DNA of 64,000 nucleotides from Aliiruegeria sabulilitoris. Lineage in GTDB: Bacteria > Pseudomonadota > Alphaproteobacteria > Rhodobacterales > Rhodobacteraceae. A model generated the notes under the pieces. That model did no database searches, was not told the DNA's origin, and saw only the letters and a list, made by a program, of their open reading frames with translations. Location: NCBI RefSeq assembly GCF_001558155.1, contig NZ_LOAS01000012.1:124001-188000 (forward strand). The letters are read 5' to 3'. This document shows, piece by piece, positions 1-8,901 of this stretch; the first letter of the stretch is position 1, and each line of letters starts with the position of its first letter. The position numbers and the translations under genes are program-made.

Positions 1-461
1 ACCGGTTTCGCGCCGAGCAGATCGGCGTGATCTTCCAAATGTTCAACCTGTTGCCCTATGCAACGGCGCTCGACAACATCCTGTTGCCGCTGCGCTTTGC
101 CCCGGAACGGCGGCGGCGTTGCCCCGACGGGCGCGGTGAAGCGCTGCGGTTGGCCGAGGCGCTCGGTCTGCCGACGGCGCTTGTCGAACGCACGCAGGCA
201 GCCGCGCTCAGCACCGGCCAACAGCAGCGCGTCGCGGTCGCCCGAGCACTGATAGGCCAGCCGCAGATCATCATTGCCGACGAGCCGACCTCGGCGCTCG
301 ATGCCAATGCGCAAACGGCCTTTCTCGATCTGCTCTTTGAACAGGTACACCAGATGGGCGCGACATTGCTGCTCGTCAGCCACGATATCCGCCTGGCCGA
401 ACGGTTTGACCGGCGTCTCGACATTCAAGATATCGCCGTCGTTCGGAGAGACACCACATGA
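1..461 (+). CDS. ABC transporter ATP-binding protein (MacB/LolD type), 5' end missing
   Basis: The frame is already open at the left edge, so the N-terminus with the Walker A P-loop lies outside the window. The visible part starts at the Q-loop (IGVIFQMFNLLP). It continues with an ABC signature carrying a change (LSTGQQQR rather than LSGGQ), Walker B (IIIADEPTSALD) and the H-loop histidine (SHD). This is the pattern of cytoplasmic ATPases that pair with FtsX-type permeases (MacB/LolD/FtsE group). The stop overlaps the permease start by four bases (ATGA), so the two are probably translationally coupled. The substrate cannot be read from the ATPase. The downstream DUF3299 gene argues against a plain LolD. 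Confidence 0.88.
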   Translation, partial: RFRAEQIGVIFQMFNLLPYATALDNILLPLRFAPERRRRCPDGRGEALRLAEALGLPTALVERTQAAALSTGQQQRVAVARALIGQPQIIIADEPTSALDANAQTAFLDLLFEQVHQMGATLLLVSHDIRLAERFDRRLDIQDIAVVRRDTT

Positions 462-1708
462 TCCTCCTCCGCCTCGCCATCCGGTCGCTTTTCAGCCGGC
501 GTTTCACCGTCGGGCTGACGGTCTTTGCCATCGCGCTCTCCGTGGCGCTGTTCCTCGGAGTGGAAAAGGTCCGAACCGGCGCGCGCACCAGCTTTGCCGA
601 CACGATCTCGGGGACGGACCTGATCGTCGGTGCGCGTACGGGCGGTGTGCAATTGCTGCTCTACTCGGTCTTTCGTATCGGCAATGCGACCAACAATATC
701 GGCTGGGACAGCTACCAACAAATCGCCGCGCGCCCGGAAGTGGACTGGATCGTGCCGATTTCACTGGGGGATTCGCATCGCGGCTTCCGGGTGATGGGCA
801 CCAGCGCGGAATACTTCGCCCGCTACCGGTATCGCGGCGGCCGGTCGCTCGAATTTGCCAAGGGCGCCGGGCTGGAGGATCTGTTCGACACAGTGATCGG
901 CGCGGATGTGGCGCGGGATCTGGGCTACCGGATCGGCGATCCCATCGTGGTCTCGCACGGGCTGGCTTCCTTCACCGAGCATGACGACAAACCGTTTCGC
1001 GTCGCTGGCATTTTGCAGAAAACCGGCACCCCGGTGGACCGCACGGTCATCGTCGGCCTTGAAGCAATAAGCGCGATCCATCTGGATTGGAAAAATGGCG
1101 CAAGATCGGCCAATCCGCTCTCCGCCGACGAGGTGCGGGCGATGGATCTTGCGCCCGACAGCATCACAGCGGCGATGCTGGGCGTGAAATCGCGGATGCA
1201 GGTGTTCCGCCTGCAACGCGACATCAACGAGTTCGGGGCCGAGCCGTTGCTGGCGATTCTGCCCGGCGTTGCGCTGCAGGAGCTTTGGCAGATCGTCGGC
1301 GTGGCCGAATCCGCGCTGGTCGGCGTTTCCGCCATGGTGGTTGCGACAGCACTTCTAGGCATGGCGGCGATGATCTTTGCCGGGCTGAACGAACGGCGGC
1401 GGGAAATGGCGATCTTTCGATCCGTCGGCGCGCGACCGGGGGTGATCCTTGGCATGTTGATGCTTGAGGCGCTGCTCATCGCATTAGCGGGGGCGCTGCT
1501 CGGGCTGGCCCTGCTCTATCTGGGGCTAGTGGTGGCGCGCCCGTGGGTGGACGCAGCCTTCGGGCTCTACCTGCCGCTCACGGCGCCGGGCAGGTTCGAG
1601 GCAAGCTGGATCGGCGTAATCGTGCTGGCCGGCGGGCTGGTGGGGTTGTTCCCCGCCATTCGGGCCTATCGAATGTCGCTTGCCGATGGCATGACTGTTC
1701 GGAACTGA
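458..1708 (+). CDS. FtsX-like ABC transporter permease
   Basis: This is a 416-residue inner-membrane protein with the MacB/FtsX layout. One membrane segment lies near residues 15–37, a large periplasmic domain spans roughly 40–270, and three membrane segments follow at about 280–305, 325–355 and 380–400. The cytoplasmic loop ERRREMAIFRSVGARPG is the coupling-helix region typical of FtsX-family permeases that contact the ATPase. It overlaps the upstream ATPase gene (ATGA) and must be its partner. This family performs mechanotransmission, meaning it moves or remodels periplasmic substrates rather than forming a channel. Substrate is unknown; neighbouring genes suggest a metal-linked (Zrg-like) system, which is inference. 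Confidence 0.88.
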   Translation: MILLRLAIRSLFSRRFTVGLTVFAIALSVALFLGVEKVRTGARTSFADTISGTDLIVGARTGGVQLLLYSVFRIGNATNNIGWDSYQQIAARPEVDWIVPISLGDSHRGFRVMGTSAEYFARYRYRGGRSLEFAKGAGLEDLFDTVIGADVARDLGYRIGDPIVVSHGLASFTEHDDKPFRVAGILQKTGTPVDRTVIVGLEAISAIHLDWKNGARSANPLSADEVRAMDLAPDSITAAMLGVKSRMQVFRLQRDINEFGAEPLLAILPGVALQELWQIVGVAESALVGVSAMVVATALLGMAAMIFAGLNERRREMAIFRSVGARPGVILGMLMLEALLIALAGALLGLALLYLGLVVARPWVDAAFGLYLPLTAPGRFEASWIGVIVLAGGLVGLFPAIRAYRMSLADGMTVRN

Positions 1709-1727
1709 ACTGGACAAGGAAACGCGC

Positions 1728-2783
1728 GTGAAAAGGGGCATTGCAGCTCTCGTGGCTTTGGTGATCGGGTATTCCAGCCCGGTCCATGCCTGCAGCTTCC
1801 ATACCTATTTGCCGGAGATGACGGTGATCGACCGGCTGATGATGACGGAAAACGTCGTCCTGGCGCGGCCTGCTGCCGACGATCCCTTTCGTTTCGAGGC
1901 CGTCGAGGCACTGGAAGGCACCCTGGAGCAGGCCGATCTTCCGACACTTGTCGACAGTTCCACACGGCGACGGCTCGCGGCCAATCCGGAGGACGCCGTT
2001 CTGTTTGCCCGCGACGGCGGCGGCTATGGGCCGTTCATGCGGCTGGCCTATGTCGACCCAGTGTATCGTGCGTTGCTGGAGGAGGTGATGGCCCGGAAGG
2101 AGGACTGGATCATGGGCGACGATCTGGCCCGCTACCAGTTTTTTGCCGACCGTCTGGAGAGCGAAGACCAGGCCATTCGCGGCCTCGCGCTGCGCGAACT
2201 CGATCGCGCGCCCTATGACATCTTTCGTCAGTTGGACATGTCGCCCGCAGCAGCCCCGATCCTGCAGGAGATCTGGCAGATCGACCAGATCCCGTTCGTT
2301 CCGATCCGGATCCTCCTGCTTGGTCGAAGCGGCGATGACGCAGCCCGAGAGGCGGTGGTCAAGGGCCTGGACCGCGCGAAGAGAGGTGGAGCCATGTATC
2401 TCGGCCCCTTCGCCGTCGCCCTGATCGAGCTTGATGGGAGAGCGGGTGTGGAGTGGCTGGTGACGGAATACCTGTCCGGGCAGACCGATCCGGATGCAGC
2501 GGAAAGCGCGATTGAAGCGCTGGCGATCCACGCGGGGGGCGGAGATGACGCGCTTCGCACCTATATCCTCCAAACCCTGAGCGGGTTCGTGCATGCCTTC
2601 CCGGAGCACGCCGATGCGGTGGCCCGACAGTTTGTTTTTCGTTACGACTACGGAATGGTGGAGCCTCTGCGGGAGGTGATGACTGCCGGCAAGATCAAAT
2701 CGGCCACGGATCTGATTCCCGTCGCCGCCTATGTAGCGACATCCGGAGAAGTTACGGGCGCGTTTGGCGCCGTGAGTGAATGA
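1728..2783 (+). CDS. Secreted protein of unknown function
   Basis: I do not recognise a named family. The 351-residue product starts at GTG, preceded by AAGGA eight bases upstream. It has a signal peptide (residues 1 to about 21) ending SSPVHA, so the mature chain would begin with a cysteine (CSFHTYLP). The first 110 residues contain a LEGT...LPTLVDSSTRRRL stretch. This resembles the short domains found in bacterial proteins whose mature part begins with a conserved Cys (TIMP-like), but the match is weak. Residues about 140–330 look all-helical and repetitive, like HEAT-type repeats. It sits between the FtsX permease and the DUF3299 gene (ATGA overlap with the latter), so it is probably a periplasmic part of the same system. 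Confidence 0.75.
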   Translation: MKRGIAALVALVIGYSSPVHACSFHTYLPEMTVIDRLMMTENVVLARPAADDPFRFEAVEALEGTLEQADLPTLVDSSTRRRLAANPEDAVLFARDGGGYGPFMRLAYVDPVYRALLEEVMARKEDWIMGDDLARYQFFADRLESEDQAIRGLALRELDRAPYDIFRQLDMSPAAAPILQEIWQIDQIPFVPIRILLLGRSGDDAAREAVVKGLDRAKRGGAMYLGPFAVALIELDGRAGVEWLVTEYLSGQTDPDAAESAIEALAIHAGGGDDALRTYILQTLSGFVHAFPEHADAVARQFVFRYDYGMVEPLREVMTAGKIKSATDLIPVAAYVATSGEVTGAFGAVSE

Positions 2784-3307
2784 GAGACGAGATGACAACA
2801 GATCATACGCGGCGCAGCCTTTTGGGCGTCACCCTCGCGGGAATGCTTTTTGCGGCCAGCCCGCTGCGGGCAGAAGACGTGATCGAGCTGGACTGGGATG
2901 ACCTGATCCCGCATGAGGGCGGCGCGCTGGAGGCGGCGGCCGAGAGGATGGGCGTGATCTCGCATGACCAGATCAGCTCCATGCCCGAGGTATCCGAGGA
3001 TGCCCCCACCACCGACGCCTATGACGGCAAGCTGGTCAGGATCCCGGGCTTTGTCGTGCCGCTGGAGTACCTCTCCACCGGCGTGACAACCTTCATCCTG
3101 GTTCCTTATGTCGGCGCCTGCATCCACGTACCGCCGCCGCCCGCAAACCAGCTCATCCTGGTGACGAGCGAGACACCGCTGGAATTCTCGGGCCTGTTCG
3201 AGCCTGTCTGGGTGACGGGCGTGTTCGGCCGGGCGGCGCTTTCAACGGACCTCGCCGATATCGGCTACGCGATCTCGGCCGACGAAGTCGAGCCCTACGA
3301 AGGTTAA
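2780..3307 (+). CDS. DUF3299 domain periplasmic protein
   Basis: This 175-residue protein has an N-terminal RRSLLGVTLAG signal reminiscent of a Tat leader, followed by a DUF3299 domain. Recognisable stretches are the acidic start (IELDWDDLIP), IPGFVVPLE, FILVPYVGACIHVPPPPANQ and the closing VTGVFG...YAISADEVEPY. The Cys-Ile-His in the middle could bind a metal, but that is a guess. The start shown overlaps the previous stop (ATGA). A second ATG at 2792 is also possible. DUF3299 genes travel with FtsX-type ABC transporters, for example in the Vibrio zinc-regulated zrg cluster as I recall it, so a role in metal handling is plausible. Biochemical function is unknown. Confidence 0.85.
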   Translation: MRDEMTTDHTRRSLLGVTLAGMLFAASPLRAEDVIELDWDDLIPHEGGALEAAAERMGVISHDQISSMPEVSEDAPTTDAYDGKLVRIPGFVVPLEYLSTGVTTFILVPYVGACIHVPPPPANQLILVTSETPLEFSGLFEPVWVTGVFGRAALSTDLADIGYAISADEVEPYEG

Positions 3308-4992
3308 CGCCGGCCGCCGCCGCCGCGGCTGCGCCAGGTGGTGTAGATCAGCCAAAGCCCGCCCAGGATGGAGGCCATGAAGCCCATCATGGCGAAGACA
3401 GACAGGCCGATGGGCAGTTTCGCGCCGGAGAAACTCATCACCATGGAAGAGCCCATGATGAGCGCCGCCGTGACGATGGCCATGGTCAGCCGGGTGACGG
3501 AGCGGTCGATCCGGTCGAGATAGTGCTCCATCTGAACCACATCGATGCCGAGGCGGATCTGGCCGCGCTGCGCCATTTGCAGCAGCTTCTTGAGATCCTT
3601 GGGCAGGCCGGTCACAAGGTCCAGCCCTTCGGCCGCGCCCTCGCGGGCCTTGCGGGCCAGTCGGTCTGGCGCATAGCGGCGCAGCATCTGCCGGCGCAGG
3701 AAGGGGCGGGCGGCCTCGACCATGTCAAACTCCGGGTCGAGCTGCCGGCCCATCCCGTCGAGCGAGGCAAAGGCCTTGGCCATCAGCGTCAGATCCGACG
3801 GCAGCGCGAGGTCATGATCGCGCATGGCCGAGAACAGGTCGCGCGTCAGAGAGGCAATATCCAGCCGTTCCAGCGCCACGCCATGCACCCGGTCGATAAA
3901 GGCGTCGATCCGGCTTTCCAGTTGCAGGTTCTGCTTGGCGTCGGCATCGGCCCAGGTGAGCAGGATCTCGGTGACCTTGTCGGCCCGCCGCTCGACCATG
4001 CCGTGCAGCAGGTCCACCATCTCGTCGCGGCGCTGGCGCGACAACTGTCCGACCATGCCGAAATCGATGAAGACGATCTTGTTGCCGGGCAGGTAGAAGA
4101 CATTGCCCGGATGCGGGTCGGCATGAAAGAACCGGTCCTCGAACATCATCTTCAGCACGGCATTGGCGCCGCGCAGGGCGATTTCCTTCTTGTCGAAACC
4201 GGCGCTTTCCACCGCCGCGCGGTCGCTGCCGGCAATGCCATCGATGAACGCCTGCACGTTCATCATCTCGTTCGTCCACTCCCAGAAGACCTTGGGCGAG
4301 GAGATGTCGGGATCGTCGGCGAAATTCGTGGCGATGGTCTCGGCGTTGCGACCCTCGATGGCGAAATCCAGCTCGGAATGGATGGAATTCGCGAATTCCT
4401 TGATGATCGCCTCCGGGTGGAAGCGCGCCACGTCTTCAAAGCGGCGGGACGCGAAGCGGGCGATTCGGGTGAGCAGGCGCAGATCGGCCTCGATCACGCC
4501 GCGAATGCCGGGGCGGCGGATCTTGACCACCACGTCCTCGCCGGTTTTCAGTTGTGCCCGGTGGGTCTGGGCAATGGAGCCAGCGGCCAGCGGTACGATG
4601 TCGATCCGCTCGAAAACCTCTTTCAGGGGGCGGCCCAGCTCTTCCTCGATCTCGACCACGAGCTTGTCGAAGCTCAGGGTCGGCACGTGGTCGCGCAGTT
4701 TTTCCAGCTCGCGAATGTATTCCTGTGGAAAAAGGTCCACCCGCGTCGACAGGATCTGGCCCAGCTTGATGAAGCTCGGGCCCATCTCTTCCAGGGCCTT
4801 GCGCATTCGCACCGGGGCGGGCTCGTCGGCAACGCTTTCCTGTTTGCCCCGGTGAAGGAGTTCTCCGGCTTTCTCCAGGATCTGGTCGACCCCGGCATAG
4901 CGCAGCAGGTCCCCGAATCCGTAGCGGATGAGGATGGTCGAGAGTTCGGTCAGTCGGCGCAATTCGCTCGGGGAGCCGGGGGGGATGGGCAC
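3304..4992 (-). CDS. ubiB: UbiB, ABC1/ADCK-type atypical kinase for ubiquinone biosynthesis
   Basis: UbiB is a membrane-anchored atypical kinase/ATPase required for making or extracting ubiquinone precursors. The family hallmarks are present: KLGQ motif (FIKLGQILSTR), an Ala-rich loop (AAGSIAQTHRA) in place of the Gly-rich loop, the VVVKIRRPG lysine strand, ELDF, and catalytic/metal residues in FFHADPHPGN and FIDFGMVG. Two membrane segments close the protein, as in E. coli UbiB. I prefer the GTG start at 4992 because GGAG lies seven bases upstream; a TTG start at 5028 would add 12 residues. Its stop overlaps the end of the convergent DUF3299 gene by four bases. A UbiH-type hydroxylase is encoded elsewhere in the window (32.8 kb). 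Confidence 0.93.
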   Translation of the reverse strand: MPIPPGSPSELRRLTELSTILIRYGFGDLLRYAGVDQILEKAGELLHRGKQESVADEPAPVRMRKALEEMGPSFIKLGQILSTRVDLFPQEYIRELEKLRDHVPTLSFDKLVVEIEEELGRPLKEVFERIDIVPLAAGSIAQTHRAQLKTGEDVVVKIRRPGIRGVIEADLRLLTRIARFASRRFEDVARFHPEAIIKEFANSIHSELDFAIEGRNAETIATNFADDPDISSPKVFWEWTNEMMNVQAFIDGIAGSDRAAVESAGFDKKEIALRGANAVLKMMFEDRFFHADPHPGNVFYLPGNKIVFIDFGMVGQLSRQRRDEMVDLLHGMVERRADKVTEILLTWADADAKQNLQLESRIDAFIDRVHGVALERLDIASLTRDLFSAMRDHDLALPSDLTLMAKAFASLDGMGRQLDPEFDMVEAARPFLRRQMLRRYAPDRLARKAREGAAEGLDLVTGLPKDLKKLLQMAQRGQIRLGIDVVQMEHYLDRIDRSVTRLTMAIVTAALIMGSSMVMSFSGAKLPIGLSVFAMMGFMASILGGLWLIYTTWRSRGGGGRR

Positions 4993-5115
4993 GCGAGGTC
5001 TCCAGCAATCCTGCGCGGCCGATCGCAACCGGCCGCGGATGTTGCAAAACTGTTAGAGCAGGCCAGCGCCATGGTCCATGCCAACCGGACCAATGGCGCC
5101 GAAAGGTCCCGCCTG

Positions 5116-6495
5116 TCAGCCGCGCACCCGAAGCCGCAGCAGCTTGCCACGCCGTTCGACCACCATTTCCCAGCCCCGCGCCCCCTGCGTCACTTGCGCC
5201 TCAAGCTGGGCCGCGGTCTCGATGTCGACCCCGTTGAGATTCACAACCACATCTCCCGGCCGCAGGCCCAGTCGCGCCGAGGCACCGCCGGCCCGCAGGA
5301 TGATGACGCCGGTGGCGCTCATCGGCAGGTCCAGTTCGTCGATCAGGCGCGGCGTGACATCGGCCAGCACGAGGCCCGAGAGCGCCGAGCCGCCGCCAAG
5401 CCGCACCGGCTCGATGCTGTCATCGCCCGGCGCTTCGGCCAGTGTCACCGAAACGGTCATCGTCTCGCCATCGCGGAAAAGCTCGATCTCGGACTCGGTT
5501 CCCGCGCCGAGCGTCACCATCCGGTAATCCAACTCGTCGGGCGTGTTCACGGACAGGCCTGCAATCGACAGGATCACATCCCCTGTCCGCAGTCCCGAGC
5601 TGGCAAAGGGGCTCTCCGGGTGGATTTCGCTCACCAGCACGCCGGCGGGCACGCCCTGCCCAAGCGCGGCAGCCAGTGCGCCATCGACCTGTTGCACGCT
5701 CATGCCGGACCATGGGCGCACGAACGCCTCGTTTCCGACCTGCGCCTGGGCGACATATTGGGCGACGAGATTGGACGGAATGGCAAAACCGATCCCGTTC
5801 GAGCCGCCCGAGCGGGTGAGGATCGACGTGTTCAGCCCGACGAGCCGCCCGCTCATATCCACCAGTGCCCCGCCGGAATTGCCTGGATTGATCGGCGCGT
5901 CCGTTTGCAGGAAATAGCCCGATCCCGTCCGCGTGGCGGCCCCGGTGCGCGCGGTGGCCGAGATGATGCCGGAGGACACCGTCTGGCCGACGCCGAATGG
6001 GTTGCCGATGGCGAGCACGAGGTCTCCCACTTCGGTTGCTTCGGAATCGGCCAGATCCAGTGCGGGCAGGTCTTCGGCGTCATGCAGGCGGATCACCGCG
6101 ATATCGGCCTCGCGGTCGCTCAGCAGCACCTCGCCATCGAATTCCCGCCGGTCGGCGAGCACGACGCGAATATCGGTTGCCTTCCGCACCACGTGGTAGT
6201 TGGAGACGACGATACCGCTCTCGTCGACGATCACGCCCGATCCGAGCGAGTTCTGCACGCGCGGGCTCGACCGGCCGAAGCCCTCGAAGAACTGCGAAAA
6301 GAACGGGTCGTCGGCAAAAGGACTGGCGCTGCGTTCGGTGACCCAGCTGGCATAGATATTGACCACGGCCGGCGCGGTTGCGCGCACGACAGGGGCAAAG
6401 GAGAGCTGGATCTCGGCCTCGTTGACAGGAGGGCGCTCCTGCGTGGTGGCAGGCACGGCAAGGCAGAGGCAGAGTAACAGGGGGAGGACACGCAT
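5116..6495 (-). CDS. degP: DegP/DegQ-type periplasmic serine protease
   Basis: This is an HtrA-family protease/chaperone of 459 residues that degrades or holds misfolded envelope proteins. A signal peptide (1 to about 19) precedes a trypsin-like domain with the full triad: His in SNYHVV, Asp in READIAVI and Ser in GNSGGAL. The oxyanion/substrate region is also typical (AIGNPFGVGQTVSSG). Two PDZ domains follow, the first around GVLVSEIHPESPFASSGLRTGDVILSI and the second ending ASARLGLRPGDVVVNLNG. Two PDZ domains match DegP/DegQ rather than DegS. It lies 123 bases upstream of ubiB on the same strand. Whether it is the main DegP or one of several paralogues, as is common in Rhodobacteraceae, cannot be told. 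Confidence 0.92.
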   Translation of the reverse strand: MRVLPLLLCLCLAVPATTQERPPVNEAEIQLSFAPVVRATAPAVVNIYASWVTERSASPFADDPFFSQFFEGFGRSSPRVQNSLGSGVIVDESGIVVSNYHVVRKATDIRVVLADRREFDGEVLLSDREADIAVIRLHDAEDLPALDLADSEATEVGDLVLAIGNPFGVGQTVSSGIISATARTGAATRTGSGYFLQTDAPINPGNSGGALVDMSGRLVGLNTSILTRSGGSNGIGFAIPSNLVAQYVAQAQVGNEAFVRPWSGMSVQQVDGALAAALGQGVPAGVLVSEIHPESPFASSGLRTGDVILSIAGLSVNTPDELDYRMVTLGAGTESEIELFRDGETMTVSVTLAEAPGDDSIEPVRLGGGSALSGLVLADVTPRLIDELDLPMSATGVIILRAGGASARLGLRPGDVVVNLNGVDIETAAQLEAQVTQGARGWEMVVERRGKLLRLRVRG

Positions 6496-6637
6496 TTATC
6501 AGGCTCCGTTGGGGATGGCTCCGGAATGCTGCCGAGATATGTCTTCACTCGGGGGATCTTCAAGTCGGGGAGCGCTTGCGCCGGGCGACAATCCGCCCTA
6601 GCTCGGATGGGTGAGGCAAGCATACGAGGCATAGAAA

Positions 6638-7984
6638 ATGGACCAGCCGCTCGAATCCCTGACCCAGGCGCTTCTGGATGCGGCAGCGCGCGCCGGAGCC
6701 GATGCCGCGGACGCGATCGCCGTGGATGGCACTTCGCTTTCCATCGAGGTGCGCGGTGGCGCGCTGGAGACAGCGGAACGGTCCGAAGGGGTCGATGTCG
6801 GCCTTCGGGTGATGCTCGGGCAGCGGCAGGCCTGCGTCTCGGCCTCGGATCTCTCGCCCGCGACCTTTGCGGAAATGGCCGAACGCGCGGTCGCCATGGC
6901 ACGCGAGGCGCCGGAAGACCCCGGTGTCGCCCAGGCCACGCCGGAGCAATTCGCGAAAGATGTGGATGCCTCTGCGTTGCAGCTTTTCGATCCCGCCGAT
7001 GAGCCCGATCCGGCCGCGCTGGAACAAGCCGCGCGCGAGGCCGAGGCGGCAGCGCTCTCGGTCAAGGATATCTCGCGGGTCGACACGGTCGGTGCGGGCT
7101 ATGGACGGCGGCGCATGCATATCGCCACCTCCGCCGGTTTCGCCGGTGGTTATGCGCGCAGCGAGTCGAGCCTCTACGCGGTGGCCATCACTGGCGAGGG
7201 CACCGGGATGGAACGCGATTATTACGGCGATTCGCGCGTGTTCCGGTCCGACCTGGACTCGCCGGAGAACGTCGGCCTGACGGCCGCGGAGCGTACGATC
7301 GCGCGCCGTGGCGCCCGCAAGCCGCCCACCGGTGCCTTTCCCGTGCTGTATGACGAGCGCATTTCCTCCTCGCTGATCGCGCATCTGCTCAATGCGATCA
7401 ACGGCAACGCCATCGTGCGCGGTGGCTCCTGGCTGCGCGGCGCGATGGGCGAGAGCGTGCTGCCCGACGGGCTGTCCGTGGTGGAAGAACCTCTGCGCCC
7501 GCGCACCGCCGCCGCGCGCCCTTTCGATGCCGAGGGCCTGCCGACGGCAAGCCGCGACATCGTCCGGGACGGTGTGCTGAAACGCTGGGTGCTGGACATC
7601 GCCACCGCCCGCAAACTCGGACTGGAAAGCACCGCCAATGCCGCGCGCGGCACCTCCGCGCCGCCGTCGCCCTCGGTGACCAACCTGTCGCTGACCCAAG
7701 GCAGCGCAAGCCGCGATGAGTTGCTTGCGCAGATGGGAACCGGGCTGCTCGTGACCTCGATGATCGGCGCCACGATCAACCCGATGACGGGCGATTACTC
7801 GCGCGGCGCCTTCGGTTTCTGGGTCGAGAATGGCGAGATCACCTATCCGGTCAATGAATGCACCATTGCCGGCAACCTGCGCGAGATGCTGCGCAGCCTC
7901 GTGCCGGCCAATGACGCGCGGACGCATCTGAGCCGGGTTGTGCCCTCATTGCTTGTGGAAGGGTTGACGCTTGCCGGACAGTGA
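6638..7984 (+). CDS. pmbA: PmbA, TldD/PmbA-family metallopeptidase subunit
   Basis: PmbA (TldE) pairs with TldD to form a protease that processes peptides and antitoxins in the cytoplasm. The 448-residue length and the family blocks fit: the N-terminal GTSLSIEVRGGALETAERSE, the central RISSSLIAHLLNAINGNAI, and the C-terminal NPMTGDYSRGAFGFWVENGEI and EGLTLAG. As expected for the PmbA half, there is no HExxxH zinc motif; that belongs to TldD, which is not in this window. The gene starts a plus-strand series. Its TGA overlaps the TTG start of the next gene, so the two are likely cotranslated. Confidence 0.93.
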   Translation: MDQPLESLTQALLDAAARAGADAADAIAVDGTSLSIEVRGGALETAERSEGVDVGLRVMLGQRQACVSASDLSPATFAEMAERAVAMAREAPEDPGVAQATPEQFAKDVDASALQLFDPADEPDPAALEQAAREAEAAALSVKDISRVDTVGAGYGRRRMHIATSAGFAGGYARSESSLYAVAITGEGTGMERDYYGDSRVFRSDLDSPENVGLTAAERTIARRGARKPPTGAFPVLYDERISSSLIAHLLNAINGNAIVRGGSWLRGAMGESVLPDGLSVVEEPLRPRTAAARPFDAEGLPTASRDIVRDGVLKRWVLDIATARKLGLESTANAARGTSAPPSPSVTNLSLTQGSASRDELLAQMGTGLLVTSMIGATINPMTGDYSRGAFGFWVENGEITYPVNECTIAGNLREMLRSLVPANDARTHLSRVVPSLLVEGLTLAGQ

Positions 7985-8747
7985 CCTGAGCCTGCTTGTC
8001 GAGGCTGCCAGGGCGGCGGGCGAGATTGGCCGCAGGCACTTCACGTCCGGACATCGCGTTTGGGAGAAGGATGACGGGCAGGGGCCCGTGACGGAAGCGG
8101 ATCTCGAAGTTGACGCGATGCTGCGGGATCGGCTGACGGGCGCGCGGCCCGGCTATGGCTGGCTGTCGGAGGAGAGCGAGGACGATCCGGAGCGTCTCGC
8201 ACGCGCCTGCGTCTTCGTGGTCGATCCCATCGACGGCACACGGGCCTTTATCGAAGGCAGCAAGACCTGGGCGCATTCGCTTGCCGTGGTCGAGCACGGG
8301 CGTCCCGTGGCGGCTGTCGTCTACCTGCCGATGCTGGGCAAGCTCTATTCCGCCGAGGATGGCAAGGGCGCGCGGTTCAACGACCATCCGATTGCCGCCA
8401 GCCCAAGGCAGAGCTTCGACGGCGCCGATATTCTCGCCGCGCACCCGACCTTCAATGCGCGGCATTGGAAAGGGGGAGCCCCGGTCGTCAAAAGACACTT
8501 CCGGTCCTCGCTCGCCTACCGTCTGTCGCTTGTGGGCGAGGGGCGGTTCGATGGGATGCTGACCCTGCGCGACAGCTGGGAATGGGACATTGCCGCGGGC
8601 GCCCTCATTGCCGCCGAATCCGGAGCCAGGGTGAGCGATCGCCACGGCGCGCCAATCCGTTTCAACACCGTCGAGCGATGCGCAAAGGGCATCGTTTGCG
8701 CAACACCGGGCGTGCACGGCGAAATCCTGGCCCGTCTGGCGAACTGA
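7971..8747 (+). CDS. cysQ: CysQ-like 3'(2'),5'-bisphosphate nucleotidase / inositol monophosphatase family
   Basis: This is a Mg-dependent phosphatase of the inositol monophosphatase superfamily. The metal-binding signatures are visible: SEESED near residue 63, DPIDGTRAF near 84 and WEWDIAAG near 204. The overall size (258 aa) and the GPVTEADLEVD block suit the CysQ branch, which hydrolyses PAP formed by sulfotransferases and sulfate assimilation. A PAPS-type sulfotransferase is encoded at 25 kb, which would make PAP. The start is TTG at 7971, set by GGAAGG eight bases upstream, and the gene overlaps the end of pmbA by 14 bases. Substrate specificity within the superfamily is inferred. Confidence 0.87.
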   Translation: MPDSDLSLLVEAARAAGEIGRRHFTSGHRVWEKDDGQGPVTEADLEVDAMLRDRLTGARPGYGWLSEESEDDPERLARACVFVVDPIDGTRAFIEGSKTWAHSLAVVEHGRPVAAVVYLPMLGKLYSAEDGKGARFNDHPIAASPRQSFDGADILAAHPTFNARHWKGGAPVVKRHFRSSLAYRLSLVGEGRFDGMLTLRDSWEWDIAAGALIAAESGARVSDRHGAPIRFNTVERCAKGIVCATPGVHGEILARLAN

Positions 8748-8805
8748 ACCCAGATCCTATCGAAAAGCGGCGATTGACGTGTCATTAGGGGCGCTGCCCT
8801 CAAAA

Positions 8806-8833
8806 CTTCCGGGATATTTGATGTCAGAAGAAG
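8806..8833 (-). repeat. Interspersed intergenic repeat, inverted partial copy (1a)
   Basis: Read on the minus strand this begins CTTCTTCTGACATC and runs through AAATATCCCGGAAG. It matches the left half of the copy at 39746. Together with the forward copy 20 bases to its right it forms an inverted pair that could fold into a stem. It lies in the gap 8748–9083, which has no gene I can support. Confidence 0.6.
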
Positions 8834-8852
8834 GGTCTGCATGCGTGATTTT

Positions 8853-8901
8853 TTCTGGCTAAAAAAATCCCCGCCGGAGGCACGAGCCGCAGGATCGTTC
8901 A
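8853..8901 (+). repeat. Interspersed intergenic repeat, forward copy (1b)
   Basis: The core ATCCCCGCCGGAGGCACGA, followed by an AGGATCGTTCA tail, is shared with 39746–39798 at near identity. A short stem-loop of alternating GC with a GAA loop follows directly (about 8903–8920). The rest of the 336-base gap 8748–9083 shows no convincing gene. The last ~25 bases carry the ribosome site of the DUF4170 gene. Confidence 0.65.

Noticed and set aside
3523-6477. A 984-codon open frame on the plus strand
   Set aside because: It lies exactly antisense to ubiB and degP, whose motifs are clear. Its product is His/Gln/Gly-rich as expected from reading high-GC coding DNA backwards.
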